This document shows positions 24,672-36,065 of a DNA stretch of 64,000 nt, piece by piece. The number at the start of each line of letters is the position of its first letter. Within the stretch, counting starts at the first letter, position 1. This DNA is from Macrostomum hystrix. Taxonomy: Eukaryota > Platyhelminthes > Macrostomidae. The notes below the pieces were generated by a model. The model made no database searches. It saw nothing but the letters and a program-made list of their open reading frames with translations, and was not told where the DNA came from. The stretch is from assembly GCA_950097015.1 (NCBI GenBank), contig CATNEN010000041.1, forward strand, positions 732,501-796,500, given 5' to 3'. Both the position numbers and the translations under genes were made by a program.

Positions 24672-27600
24672 GCGCCAACGGGCGGGTGACCTACTCAATC
24701 GAGCCTCCGCCTGCGGCAGCCAGCTCGCCCGACAGCTTCCGCGTCGACGCGCTCACCGGAGCCATCAGCCTGCGGCTCGGCCACCGACTCGATCGCGAGA
24801 CCCGGCCGGTGCACCAGCTTCTCCTGGTTGCAAGGGACTCTGGCAATCCTGTCAGCCGCAGCTCCAGCCTCACTCTCAGCCTCAGCCTCATGGACGTCAA
24901 CGACAACCCACCGAGGTTCGCTAACGCCAGCCTGGAGGCGGCACTGTCCGAACTGACACCGGTCGGTCATCGTATCCTGCGCCTGCGCGCCAGCAGCAGC
25001 GACGCCGGCGCCAACGCCGACATTCGCTACCGCCTGCTGGATCACGATGGACTGTTCAGCGTGGACGCTGTGACTGGTACGAGTGCGGCCAGAATTTAAG
25101 GAAATTCTGGATTTGAGGTGGAAATACCTTGATTTGAAGGGTGGATTTATCTTAATTGGATGGGCGGATTTACCTTGACCTGAGGAGCGGATTTACCTTG
25201 ATTTGAGGGGCGGATTTATCTTAATTGGAGGGGCGGATTATCTTGACCTGAGGAGCGGATTTATCTTGATTGGAGGGGCGGATTATCTTGATTTGAAGGG
25301 TGGATTTATCTTAATTGGAGGGGCGGATTTACCTTGACCTGAGGAGCGGATTTACCTTGATTTGAGGGGCGGGTTTACTCGGATTAGCGTTGAGGATGTG
25401 ATTTCGGGAATCAAAGTGGCACAAAAATGGTGCATGCCTTGATCAGTTATGAAGGCGCCATAGCGACCAAGGTGCCAGGCCTTTTGTGACCGAGCACTTT
25501 GGGGTTGACGATCGATGGTGAGTTGTGCCAGATTTCTGTCATTGCATCGCCTGGCCTATCATTTTTGGCCGATCTGCTCAACTCTATGCTCGATGGACTC
25601 AATCTCTCGAGCCATAAAGCAGTGAGCTGCAGGCGGAGACAGATCAGAACTCTCCGAGCCCGCTCCCCGAGGGCGGCTTCCGCGCAGGAAATCCGCGGCC
25701 CGGCTGCAGGCGCGATCGGCCGTGTTGCCTGAACAGGGATCTGCTTGCAGGCTTCAATCGAATTCCTCAGAGCTCCTGGCTGATGTCGCTGGCCGGTGAC
25801 TGGCCGGATCAATGCTTGGCAGCGGCCTGGGGCGGGGGGAAGTGCGGCCCACCGGGCCTGTTTGCTCTCGGCTCGGCTCAGAATCAATTTTTGTGAGCTG
25901 TTTTTCAGCAAGCCAAATTAGCCGCTGGGAGCTGCGGGCGGGCAGTGCGGCCGCTTCCTGGCTCTGCATCTGTGTGCTCACTTTTTGCTTTCCTCTGCGG
26001 TGACTGCCTCCCACAGTCCGGTCATGAATTTGCGGGACTGCAGAGGCGCGAGGATTAGAAGGGGATGCGGGGGTTACTAATGGGTGCCAAGTTGGGGGTG
26101 GTGGGAAAATTGCCCCACCGATGCGGCGGGCCATGTCTGCAACAGGTGCAACGGGGGCATTGTTGCCGGGTGAGAAGCCAGCGGAGCTGCTGCGGGAAGC
26201 TGGGGGGGCAGCTTTGAAAAGCCTGACTGACTGACAGCTGTTTCTGGAGGCTGTCTTGGCCTTGGGGAATTCGGCAATGATGGTATTTGTAGTGCAAAGC
26301 GGGGAAATATTCCCTCAGAATTCCCGATGCGATTTTCTGAGCTCACTTGACGAGATCGCGGCGTGTTTAGAGCAGATTTTAGACTTTTTAAGAGCATATT
26401 CTCAGTTTAGGATTCCAGTAATTCTCACGCTGGAATGGCACTTCTTAGTGCCATTAGGATTTCATCCCCATTTCGTAAATTAGGGATTTCCGTTTCCTCG
26501 TGAGATTATCTTCTCGATTAGGATTACATCCCATACCATATCTCTCGTCTAGGAATTTTTTCCGTATTTGAGATTTCACCCCATTTTGGATTCTTCCCAT
26601 TTAGAATTTTATACCCTTTTCGGGTTCTTCCCATTTAGAATTTTATCCCCATTTTTGGTTCTTCCCATTTTGGATTCTTCCCAAATATAATTCTATCCCC
26701 ATTTGAGAATCTTGTCAGTTTATGAGATTTGCTACTCACCAGGAATCTTTCAGTTTAAATTGCATGTTTTTCAAACCCATCGTGAATCTTTCTGATTTCA
26801 AATCCCATCACTGCTCACCGCAGGCGAGCTCAGCCTGAAATCCCCTCTGGACTACGAGCGCCGTCGCGAGTTCCACCTGACGGTCCGTGCCTTTGACACC
26901 AGCGCCCGGCCGCTCAGCGCCACAGCGGTTGTCACCGTCCGCGTCCTGGATGAGAACGACAACGCGCCGGAGTTCCCGCCGGGTGGCTTCAATGTCACCA
27001 CCCGGGAGAACGCCGACCCCGGCACCCGCCTGCCAGTGGACATTGTGGCCAGGGACGCGGACTCCGGGGACAACGCCAGGCTGGCCTACAGCATCCAGGC
27101 CGGGGATCCCGACGGCATGTTCACCCTGGACCCCGCCTCCGGCAGCTTCTACGCCCGACGTCGACTTGACCGCGAGACGCAGAACAGCTACAGCCTGACT
27201 GTCACGGCCGCTGACCACGGCAGGCCGCCGCTCACAGCCACCACCACCGTGCGGGTGGCCGTGCTGGACCAGAACGACTGCAGGCCGCAGTTTGACCGGC
27301 CGGAGCTCAACTTTATCGTGCAGGTGCGGGCTGCGCTGTCTTCATTCTAGCTGCTTCGGAGTCCACTGGTTTAGTCCCTCCTGCTTCCCACTCACTGCCA
27401 CGAGTTTCGCCTTCACAGTCTCATATCCGCTACCTCGGTTCCGGATTGCTGCCATTTCCACTCCCTCGCTGCCATTTCCACTCCCTCGCTGCCATTTCCA
27501 CTCCTATACTCTCAGACCTCGTCTGTAAATTGTAAGCAGCAATCTCTGCCCGAGCAGTTCCGTATCAGTCTGTTCAGAGGCAACCGAAATTGCTGCCGCA

Positions 27601-28270
27601 AATTCACTGCCACAAGAAGAAATTTTTAATTCCGCGGCACCTGCGGCTCAAGCAATTCAAATTTCTAAACGTAGCCTCAGTCCCAGAACAAGCAAAATTT
27701 GTTTTTCCCTGACTTTCGCTCCTCGCAAAAATTGCAGGTTGATGACGCCGGCAATGTCACACAGCAGCCGTACCTGGTGAGTTGCCGGGGCGGGCGTCCA
27801 CCCCCACTCACTGTTGCTGCTGCAAAACTGATTAAATTATGCTTCGAAAACAATGAACACGGATTTGGAGCCACGCGCAAATAGTACTACTGCGATGCTT
27901 GTTGTTAGTAGACTAAGTGCGCTGTTCTATTGAATAGTCTCATCAATGTAAAGCTTGATTAAATCGAACATAATATGCTAACTTGACTACTGACAAGTTG
28001 CATTTGTTCAGTAGCTTGACTGCGCCGTTCGCCCGAAACAACCCCTGTCCAGGAGGACACAGACCCGGAGGATCCGAGCGCCGCCGTCATCCACGTGACC
28101 GATTGCGACGCGCCGCCAAACGGCGGTCCGTTCGTCTGGTCGGTGGTGGAGGGCAACAGCGTGAAGTACACGGTGAACTCCGGCCGCCTGCGGCTCAGCG
28201 AGGGCTTCCCGCAGACACCCGGCACTGAGCGCCTCCAAGTTCAGGCGTGCGACGGGGGCGAGGTCATTCT
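24672..28270 (+). CDS. FAT-like: FAT-like cadherin, exon block 2 (cadherin repeats 9-12)
   Basis: Exons 24,672-25,076, 26,824-27,323, 27,738-27,776 and 28,053-28,270. The phase 1 donor at 11,247 joins the phase 1 acceptor at 24,672 to rebuild DCDAGANGRVTYSI, a canonical cadherin motif; this supports the 13.4-kb intron. The repeats here are the best conserved in the gene: LDRET, DVNDNPPRF, DENDNAPEF, ARDADSGDNA and DQNDCRPQF. The third exon is only 39 bp, in frame (VDDAGNVTQQPYL), and could be skipped without changing the frame. The last exon ends in phase 2 and encodes the start of a diverged final cadherin repeat. This part is extracellular and calcium-binding. Confidence 0.9.
25135..25380. 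repeat. Degenerate 24-bp repeat near a splice donor
   Basis: About ten irregular copies of GGGGCGGATTTATCTTGATT followed by GGAG, starting about 60 bp after the donor at 25,077 in the cadherin intron. Confidence 0.8.
26540..26720. repeat. Degenerate CCCATTT/ATTTTAT repeats in cadherin intron
   Basis: Loose repeats of TTCTTCCCATTTAGAATTTT-type units in the intron 25,077-26,823. A separate three-copy 20-bp repeat (CTGCCATTTCCACTCCCTCG) lies at about 27,450-27,505 in the next intron. Confidence 0.6.
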
Positions 28271-28409
28271 GTGAGTTGGCGCTGGAGGACGCATTGGGCT
28301 GATTCCTTAGTTGCTTCGCCTCGGATTGATTTTTTAGCTGATTCCAACGGGGAATTTTCCAGGCGGATTCCTCCCCAATTGAGCCGCTAGGATTCTTCTG
28401 CTTCTAAAT

Positions 28410-28790
28410 ATTAATAATAATTGCAGGTGGGCTGCGGGCAGTGCCACTTCATTTGGTGACACTAGACCCGCAGCCAGCGAGGAGGCAATTCTGCCCATTC
28501 CGCTGACTCCTGAGCACACACACACACAGATACCGTACGCAGGCACACGCTCACACAGGGGTGTACATCTGCCCTGACTTTCTCATCTCTTCTGCTCTGG
28601 CAGTGTGCACTTCACTGTGCCTTGGAGGCTGGCCCTCAAGGACTTAAATCGCACGACAAGCCCCCAAGCCTTCTCTCCGCGGCTGCACCCCAAATGAATG
28701 CGGAATCGAGCTCAGGGACCTTGGAGCGAGAGGCAAGCGCGTTAGACCGCTCTGCCACTCAGCCCTCTTGTGTTTTGGAAATCCCATTTG
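28410..28790 (-). mobile_element. tRNA-derived SINE, copy B (most complete)
   Basis: Read on the minus strand, the right end has a tRNA-like head: GGCTGAGTGGCAGAGCGG (A box, Leu/Ser type) and GCTCGATTCC (B box). A body follows with GCCTTGGAGGCTGGCC, then GTACGGTATCTGTGTG, CTCAGGAGTCAGCG and TTTGGTGACACTAG-type landmarks and an ATT-rich tail. Copies A (5.9 kb) and C (62.4 kb) share these blocks. It sits inside the cadherin intron 28,271-28,837, opposite to the gene, and leaves the splice sites intact. Confidence 0.8.
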
Positions 28791-28837
28791 ATCAAAGTTC
28801 CGTAGAATCAGAGTTGTCGTCTCCACCTCATCCCCAG

Positions 28838-31469
28838 CTGCAACAGCGCCCGCGTGAACGTCCGCACGGTGCGCGCCCAGGCCGCACCTCCCCGGGTGCT
28901 GCCGCAGAACATCACCGCCGTGTTCACCGAGCCCCCGGCGACCGGCCTTCGCCTAGGCGGCGTCGCACTCGCCGGCGGGCGCCAGGCCGACGACTCGGCG
29001 GTGCGGCTGCGGCTGGCCAGCCACGCGGATCGGTTCCAGCTGCAGCGCTCCGGCGATCTGCTGGTTGCCAATGGCAACCTAGCCGCGTCCAGGTCCGACT
29101 ATCGGCTGCGGGTGCGGGCCGAAACTTCCGATGGGCTGCGTTCCTCGCAGGAGCTGCGACTGCGCGTCGTCATGGTTACCGACGACATGCTGCAGAGCGC
29201 CGTTGGACTGAGGCTGCCCAATGAGAGCAGCTTTACCTACGTGTACGGCGGCATGGAGTTTGCGACCAGGGAGGAGGTGGGGGCTCAGTTAGCTAGCCAT
29301 CGAATAGATCATTCAATAAGCAGATTTTGTGCAATGCCGATTGACTTTCGTTCAAACCGCACGCAGATCGCTCAGCAGCTGGCAGTCGATCCTGACGACG
29401 TCTTCGTCCTGGGCGTGCAGAGCACCGATGAGACAGTCGAAGGCGACGCCAGAGGGAGCGTCAGTGAGGGCGACGACCTGATGGTGGCTGTTGCTGTGTA
29501 CAATCGCCGCGATCGACGCTTCCTCAGCCGCGCCGAGCTGGCGGCTCGACTTATCTCCGAACGATTGTCTTCGACGCTCGGTAGTGGTCGCAGAGTTGTC
29601 ATAGCGACCGCTGACGCTGCCGGCCGTTGCTCACTGGAGGCCCGCTTGTCGACGCCGCCGACGCCGGCCGCCAATCGGCTGGCCACCGCGCGCGCCTCCT
29701 TCCTCGGTCCGCGGCTTCGAATGCGCGCCCCGCCCGCCACCGACGCCTGCTGGCGAGGCGCCGCAATGTTGCCCTCCCACGGGGCGACGGAACTGCCTAC
29801 GTCGGCTACTTTTCACGCGCTTGGCGAGGCACGCGCTGTCTGGAGTCTCAACGGCGGCCTGCAGCGGCTGCGGCTGGAGCTGCGCACCGTCCAGACCCAG
29901 CCGGGCCCGGTGTTGACCGTCCGGTCAGCCAGTGGGCAGCGGACGGTGTTGCAGCTACGCCTGCAGTCGGACGGCCGGCTGTCCGTTGGTCCGGCTGACG
30001 CCAACGCCGTCTGGGCCACCTCCGTAGCGCCGGTCACCGATGGTCGATGGCACAGCGCCGAAGTGCGCATCCTGAGGCCGCCTGCTGTCTCCACTGCTGA
30101 CGGGTGAGCGATTAGTGGAGCCTCTGTTGCTTCATTGGGGTGTCAGTTCCTTCAAGGGGTTTCAGTTGCTTTAGCGGAGTCTTCATCCCCATCATGACCT
30201 TCATCAGTAGCAGCTCCAGCGCCATCGTGGAGCTCCTAGTGGACTCGATAGATCCTCAGTTCGGCAGCCCCCCTGCCGACTCGACGCTGGCCTCGCCCTC
30301 GTCTGACACACACGAAGTCGCCCTGGGGCCCGGCTTCACCGGCTGCTTGCGCGATCTCCGCGGACCGACTGGGGCGCCGCGCCTCCGGCAGACCAGCGCG
30401 TCCGAAGGCCTCCGGCCGGGCTGCTCGGACAGCCTGCTGGCTGAGCCCTGCGCACGGACTCCCTGTCAGAACGGCGGAGCCTGCGAGAGCGCCAACCCCG
30501 CCAACCCAGCAAACGGCGGGTCGGCGTTCACCTGCCGCTGCCCCAGTCCCTATGTCGGCTATCGCTGCGAGGTAAACGCGGAGCCCTGCTCGACCGCCTC
30601 CGTCGCCGCTGGCCGCTGTCGCAACGGCGGCCGCTGCCGCAGCGGGCCAAGCCTCGGTCAGGCCGACTGCGACTGCTCCGGCACCGGCTTCGAGGGCGAC
30701 ACCTGCGAGCGCGACATCGACGAATGCCGACTGGCGCCGCCGCCCGGCCTCTGCAACGGCCGCGGCGTCTGCCTGAATCTGCCCGGCAGCTTCCACTGCA
30801 ACTGCACGAGAGGCTTCGTCGGCCCGTCCTGTGTTGGTCAGCCCGGACTCTCCACTGACGGCAGCTCAGGGGGAGTCACCACTGCCTCCTTCAGCCCGCT
30901 GGCGGTGGCCACCGTGGCCGGCTCCGCCCTGCTGCTGGTCGTGCTGGCCTTCGTTGTCTTCCTGTGCGTCTCCTGCCTGTGCAGGCGGCACGGCACTGGA
31001 AGCGCCGCCAACGGCGTCAACGGTCGGCGCAGGAAGTCGCGCGGTCGCCATGGTAACGGCCACCACTGCAACGGAAACGGGTCGCCAGCCTCGGCCTACG
31101 GCTGCGAGCTGCTGCACGACCCGGCCGAGGCGGTGGCCCTCGTCACCCTGGCCAGCGGGGAGACCCGCTTGGTGCCGCAGAAGGAGCTGGGCTCGCTCGG
31201 CGTCAGCCTCGGCCCGCTGCACTCCGCCGGCCCTAGCCCGACCTACGCCTGCTACGAGCGACCCCGGCCGCCGTCTTCCGTTGCCACTACAGCCATCGGC
31301 AACGGCCGCTACGCCGCCCACCTACCCGCCGCCGAGTCGATGTCCGGCACTCCGACACGCTGTGTGACTCCGCGCGGCAACGGCGGCGGCTACCCGCCGA
31401 GATTCCCCGCCCGCCTGCCTTCTGCGTCGGCCGCCGGAACTTTGGGTGACTTCCTGGTTGACGAGCAAG
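28838..31469 (+). CDS. FAT-like: FAT-like cadherin, exon block 3 (LamG, EGF, transmembrane)
   Basis: Exons 28,838-29,276, 29,367-30,103 and 30,208-31,469. The acceptor at 28,838 restores the frame of the phase 2 donor at 28,270. The membrane-proximal region is followed by a laminin G domain (about 29,810-30,360, ending GFTGCLRDLR), three EGF domains (30,452-30,573; 30,583-30,711; 30,713-30,834, the last calcium-binding, DIDEC), one TM helix (about 30,895-30,980, LLLVVLAFVVFLC) and a basic cytoplasmic start RRRKSRGRH. The 90-bp stretch 29,277-29,366 has GT-AG ends, no in-frame stop and poor fit to the domain, so I treat it as an intron; retention would add 30 residues. The layout LamG, EGF, TM matches FAT family cadherins. 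Confidence 0.9.
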
Positions 31470-31632
31470 GTAAATTACGGTTCAAGCATGCTTGCAGACT
31501 ACTTATACTCACGTTACACAAGTAGACTATGCCGGGCATGCTTCCTTATTTTATGATCGTTTATCGATATTGCTTAACTGTACTGGCTATTGTCCTGCGT
31601 ACTTAATATACCCGAGGGCTTCTCGACTTAAC

Positions 31633-31890
31633 TGGACTGTCAACTGATAGACTGTGCTGTCAGCTGATAGACTGGACTGTCAACTGATAGACTGGGCTGT
31701 CAACTGTCAAACTGGGCTGTCAACTGTCAAACTGGGCTGTCAACTGTCAAACTGGGCTGTCAACTGTCAAACTGGGCTGTCAACTGTTAAACTGGGCTGT
31801 CAACTGTCAAACTGGGCTGTCAACTGTCAAACTGGGCTGTCAACTGTTAAACTGGGCTGTCAACTGTCAAACTGGGCTGTCAACAGTTTA
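31633..31890. repeat. 20-bp minisatellite (CTGTCAACTGTCAAACTGGG)
   Basis: About 13 tandem copies inside the cadherin intron 31,470-32,091; the first copies carry GATAG instead of TCAAA. Confidence 0.95.
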
Positions 31891-32091
31891 GCGTGCCAGT
31901 TTTTTCATATCTGAGTTTTTTGTTGATCAACGGTGGGAGTAACTATGTGTTTTAGCATATAGCTCGATGCCTCATCATCTTGTTAGTTGAGCACTGGGCT
32001 CCTACTGCACTGGGCTGCACTCAAGCACTCAATCAGTGGCTGGGCGATGAAGTGCGTGGCAGATCTGGAAGAACCCGAACACGCATTTCAG

Positions 32092-34256
32092 GGCCGCTCC
32101 CCGCCGCTGCCCGCCCGCAGCCGGTTGTTTACCTCAGACAAGTAAAAGCATTATGAGTTCGGTGCATTAGTGTCCAGCACTACAGTAGAGTGCTTGCTAA
32201 TCATTAGCTCGCTATTATTCTATTATTGCTTTCATTTTGTGTTAATTTCTTCGACTCGAGTGCAATAGAAGTTGTGCGCCCACCCCAGTCGCAGTCCTCC
32301 CGTGCGCCTCCAGTGTTCTTCTGTTGGTCTTGTGCATTTATGTCCTATCAGTGCATTATCCAACACGCCGCTTATCTGTGTTAATCTAGATCACTAATTC
32401 TTTGTTATACTCGCCAGTGAGGCTAAGAAGCTGTTCTGCATTAAGCATTACTCTCGTCCGTTTAACCCCATTGCGGTTCCATGATGGACTCTAGGACCAT
32501 CATCTGTTAGACATTAGCCATGTCTGTTTGACATCAGCCATACCTGTTAGACATCAGCCATACACGTTAGACATCAGCCATACACGATAGACATCAGCCA
32601 TACCTGTTAGTCATCAGCCATACCTGTTAGCCATCAGCCATACCTGTTAGACATCAGCCATACCTGTTAGACATCAGCCATACCTGTTAGACATCAGCCA
32701 TACCTGTTAGACATCAGCCATACCTGTTAGACATCAGCCATACACGTTAGACATCAGCCATACACGATAGACATCAGCCATACCTGTTAGACATCAGCCA
32801 TACCTGTTAGACATCAGCCATACCTGTTAGACAGGGTGAGGATTGTTATAAAATACCCTTGGCTACTATGCTACGCAGCAAAGCACCTACAATAGAACTG
32901 TTATGAGCTAGAATGCAGGGATGAAAGGAGAAAGCCCTGCTGCCGCCATTTTCCAGGAATTCGTTTGGCCCATTGCGGACACAGCTGGCAGTGCAGCTGT
33001 TGGATGCGCAGAGGTGTGAATTTACAGTTAAATGTTTGCTGCTGCTGCTGCAGTGGCTGCTGAGTAGCGATGAATGCTTCGGTCAGTTGATTGGCTAACA
33101 CTAAGCGAATTAAAAGTGCATTTTAACTAAAACGCTGCGTGCCTCATTTCGATCCTCGGCCAGCCAGGGCGTTTCCAATCTGTCTTGTGCTAACATAATT
33201 TATAATTAACCAGCGGATTTAAGACTGCTCACGACTCATCAGCTTTGTTAGTCTTTTGTTTTGTCATAAAATCCTAGTTTGATTCGTTGGCGCCTTCAGT
33301 AATTTAATTTAACTTCGCGCATAAATCAGCTTTCTCCAGTGTTAACTGGCTTTGTTTTATAATCCTAAAACAAATGAATATATCCATGAGCTACTTATTC
33401 TACTGCTAGTAGGCCTGCTTCGAATATAACCCGAAAATGTTTATTAGACATTCGAAAAGTTGGCCTAACAAAATCGCTTTCTAGAGCAATATCTCACCAG
33501 AGTCACTGGTCCTAAACCCATCTGGCCTCGCATGTCCGATTGCAGTCCAAACATTTCAGCGAACCCAACAACCCCGCAGGCTACCACTGGGACACGACAG
33601 ACTGGAACTCTGCGGCCAATCCGCCGGACCTGATCCCCGAGCACAGCCCCTACTGCGTCTACTCCGGGCCCAACGGCCTGCAGTACCTTTCGCACAGCCG
33701 CTGTGGTGGCGGCTGCGGCGGCGCCGCGGGATCCTCCGGCTTCAGCTCGCCTGCCAATCACCATCAGCACCATCAGCACCATCAGCATCATCAGCACCAC
33801 CAGATGCTGCGGCCCGCCAACTCGCTGCTTCTCTCAGCCTCGGCCTCCGCCTCCGTCGCCGGAAGCCTCCGCGGTGTTGGCGGCGGTGGCTGCTGCAGCC
33901 GATGCGGTGGTGCGGGTGGCGGCGGCAGCTTCGAGTCGCTTGGAAGCGGCCTGTCCAGCCAGCCTCGGGGCTTGGCGACGCCGCGTCAGCAGCAGCTGCC
34001 CCCACTGGACGCTGATGGTGAGGCTGATGTCGTTGCCGTTGATGGCTCGCAGGTTGCGCTGCTGCCACCGTCGACAGTCGCCGCTTCGCCGTCGGCTTCC
34101 TCAACGGCGTCGCCCGCGTCAACGACCATCCCGGCAACTGTCTTCGCGAATGTGTCGTCCCCGCCGCTGATTGAATCACCGAACGAAGGCGCCAACGACG
34201 AAAACTTTGTTGCCATGGCAACATCGTCGGGTGGACAGGCGGAGACCCTGGCCTGA
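32092..34256 (+). CDS. FAT-like: FAT-like cadherin, exon block 4 (cytoplasmic tail, stop)
   Basis: Exons 32,092-32,141 (50 bp) and 33,546-34,256, ending with TGA. The small exon is needed: the donor at 31,469 is phase 1 and the acceptor at 33,546 is phase 0, and the 50 bp (GPLPAAARPQPVVYLRQ) restores the frame. The last exon begins SKHFSEPNNPAGYHWDTTDW. A YHWDxSDW-type motif is characteristic of FAT1/2/3 and Drosophila Kugelei tails, so this identifies the gene. A His/Gln run (HHQHHQHHQHHQ, about 33,757-33,805) and Gly-, Ser- and Ala-rich stretches follow. The tail likely links to the actin cytoskeleton, as in the family. From 8,221 to the stop the joined exons total 7,191 bp (2,396 codons plus stop). 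Confidence 0.9.
32515..32835. repeat. 20-bp minisatellite (CATCAGCCATACCTGTTAGA)
   Basis: About 16 tandem copies in the last cadherin intron (32,142-33,545). Variants have ACACG in place of ACCTG. Confidence 0.95.
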
Positions 34257-35040
34257 GGGTGGGTCGGCTCATTCGTTCATCCAAAATCGCTCAGCTTCCA
34301 AAAGTAATCATTTACTATTAGTGAACTTGGGTAATTATGCGCCATAAGTGAATTTTAGGACTCTGCACTTTTAGTGAACTTGAGTGCTCGTGGACTATTA
34401 GTGAACTTGAGTACTCATGGACTATTTGTGCACTTGAGTACTCGTGGACTATTAGTGAACTTGAGTACTCATTAGTGAAGTTGTGCGAACTCCAGCATCC
34501 GGTATGCAGTTTGGCACGCAGGTTCGACTCCTTCTGCTTTCTGAATTTATCATTGAAGAGCTCAGATAAATTTGGAGCAGCACGGGCACTTGTGTGACCT
34601 CAGATTGAGTGCGACTGCAGAGTTTTTAGGTGTCATCAACCCAGCATGGACTGTTACTCAAGTGCTATCCAAAACGCGTTTCATTGTAAAATTACTTTTC
34701 ATTCAGCTTGTCAGATTGTAAAAAGCAAAACTTGACCAGATCTGCATGACCCGATCGATAAGCGTCATGTGATCTGGTTTGCTTGGAGATGCATGGTTGT
34801 CAGTTTTAGCTTGTTAACGTCTCGTGCTTGCATCTTTACATGCCGCTTTTGTTGAAAAATAAAAATCGGTCGATCAATGATTATTGACTCACAACTAGTG
34901 CTGATGCAATTTCATGAATGAGCTTAGTTAACTTCAATTTCAAATTTTTTTGACTTCAACAAAGCTACCTCACCCGAATATCGAGAACCTTAAAATTGAG
35001 CTAAAGCATGTTTATTTTCAATGACTTCCATTGAAGGCGA
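34257..35040. other. Cadherin 3' UTR and flank
   Basis: No frame of note. At 34,340-34,485 there is a loose repeat of GTGAACTTGAGTACTCATGG plus ACTATTA, about five copies. An AATAAA lies at 34,858. Confidence 0.5.
34858..34863 (+). terminator. Candidate polyadenylation signal of the cadherin gene
   Basis: AATAAA about 600 bp after the cadherin stop codon, before the next satellite. I did not compare all alternatives, so this is only a plausible signal. Confidence 0.35.
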
Positions 35041-35054
35041 AAATGGAGAGATTT

Positions 35055-35715
35055 TGGTTGCAAAATGAAGGACCAGTGATACAAAATGAAGGACCAGTGA
35101 TACAAAATGAAGGACCAGTGATACAAAATGAAGGACCAGTGATACAAAATGAAGGACCGGTGATACAAAATGAAGGACCGGTGATACAAAATGAAGGACC
35201 GGTGATACAAAATGAAGGACCGGTGATACAAAATGAAGGACCAGTAATACAAAATGAAGGATCGGTGATACAAAATGAAGGACCGGTGATACAAAATGAA
35301 GGATCGGTGATACAAAATGAAGGACCGGTGATACAAAATGAAGGACCGGTGATACAAAATGAAGGATCGGTGATACAAAATGAAGGATCGGTGATACAAA
35401 ATGAAGGACCGGTGATACAAAATGAAGGACCGGTGATACAAAATGAAGGACCGGTGATACAAAATGAAGGACCGGTGATACAAAATGAAGGACCGGTGAT
35501 ACAAAATGAAGGATCGGTGATACAAAATGAAGGATCGGTGATGCAAAATGAAGGATCGGTGATACAAAATGAAGGATCGGTGATACAAATTGAAGGACCA
35601 GTGATACAAAATGAAGGACCGGTGATGCAAAATGAAGGATCGGTGATACAAAATGAAGGACCGGTGATGCAAAATGAAGGACCGGTGATGCAAAATGAAG
35701 GACCAGTGATAAAAA
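35055..35715. repeat. 21-bp minisatellite (ATACAAAATGAAGGACCGGTG)
   Basis: About 31 copies of a 21-bp unit. As 21 is a multiple of 3, a frame on each strand stays open as a perfect heptad-like protein repeat (QNEGPVI on plus, and HFVSPVL or SFILYHR on minus). No splice, promoter or domain context supports translation. Confidence 0.95.
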
Positions 35716-35734
35716 AATGAAGGACAAGAAGTGT

Positions 35735-35945
35735 GGGAAACTGCCAAAACTCTCAGTAGCTCAGGGTGGGAAACTGCCAAAACTCTCAGTAGCTCAGTGT
35801 GGGAAACTGCCAAAACTCTCAGTAGCTCAGGGTGGGAAACTGCCAAAACTCTCAGTAGCTCAGGGTGGGAAACTGCCAAAACTCTCAGTAGCTCAGGGTG
35901 GGAAACTGCCAAAACTCTCAGTAGCTCAGGGTGGGAAACTGTCAA
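35735..35945. repeat. 33-bp minisatellite, about 6.5 copies
   Basis: Unit GGGAAACTGCCAAAACTCTC followed by AGTAGCTCAGGGT. Also a multiple of 3, so it stays open (GKLPKLSVAQG). It directly follows the 21-bp array. Confidence 0.95.
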
Positions 35946-36065
35946 ACTATAGGAATATTTGCAAGCCCTATATGGGTGGCAAAAGGCCGGGTGGATCGCT
36001 GTGATTCAACTTGCCTGAACAGCAACCATGCAGCGCACTTAACTGTCTGAGCATGCCAGAATTCT

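Noticed and set aside
35001-35945. Heptad-like repeat proteins on both strands
   Set aside because: The 21-bp and 33-bp units are multiples of 3, so open frames follow automatically; no gene context.
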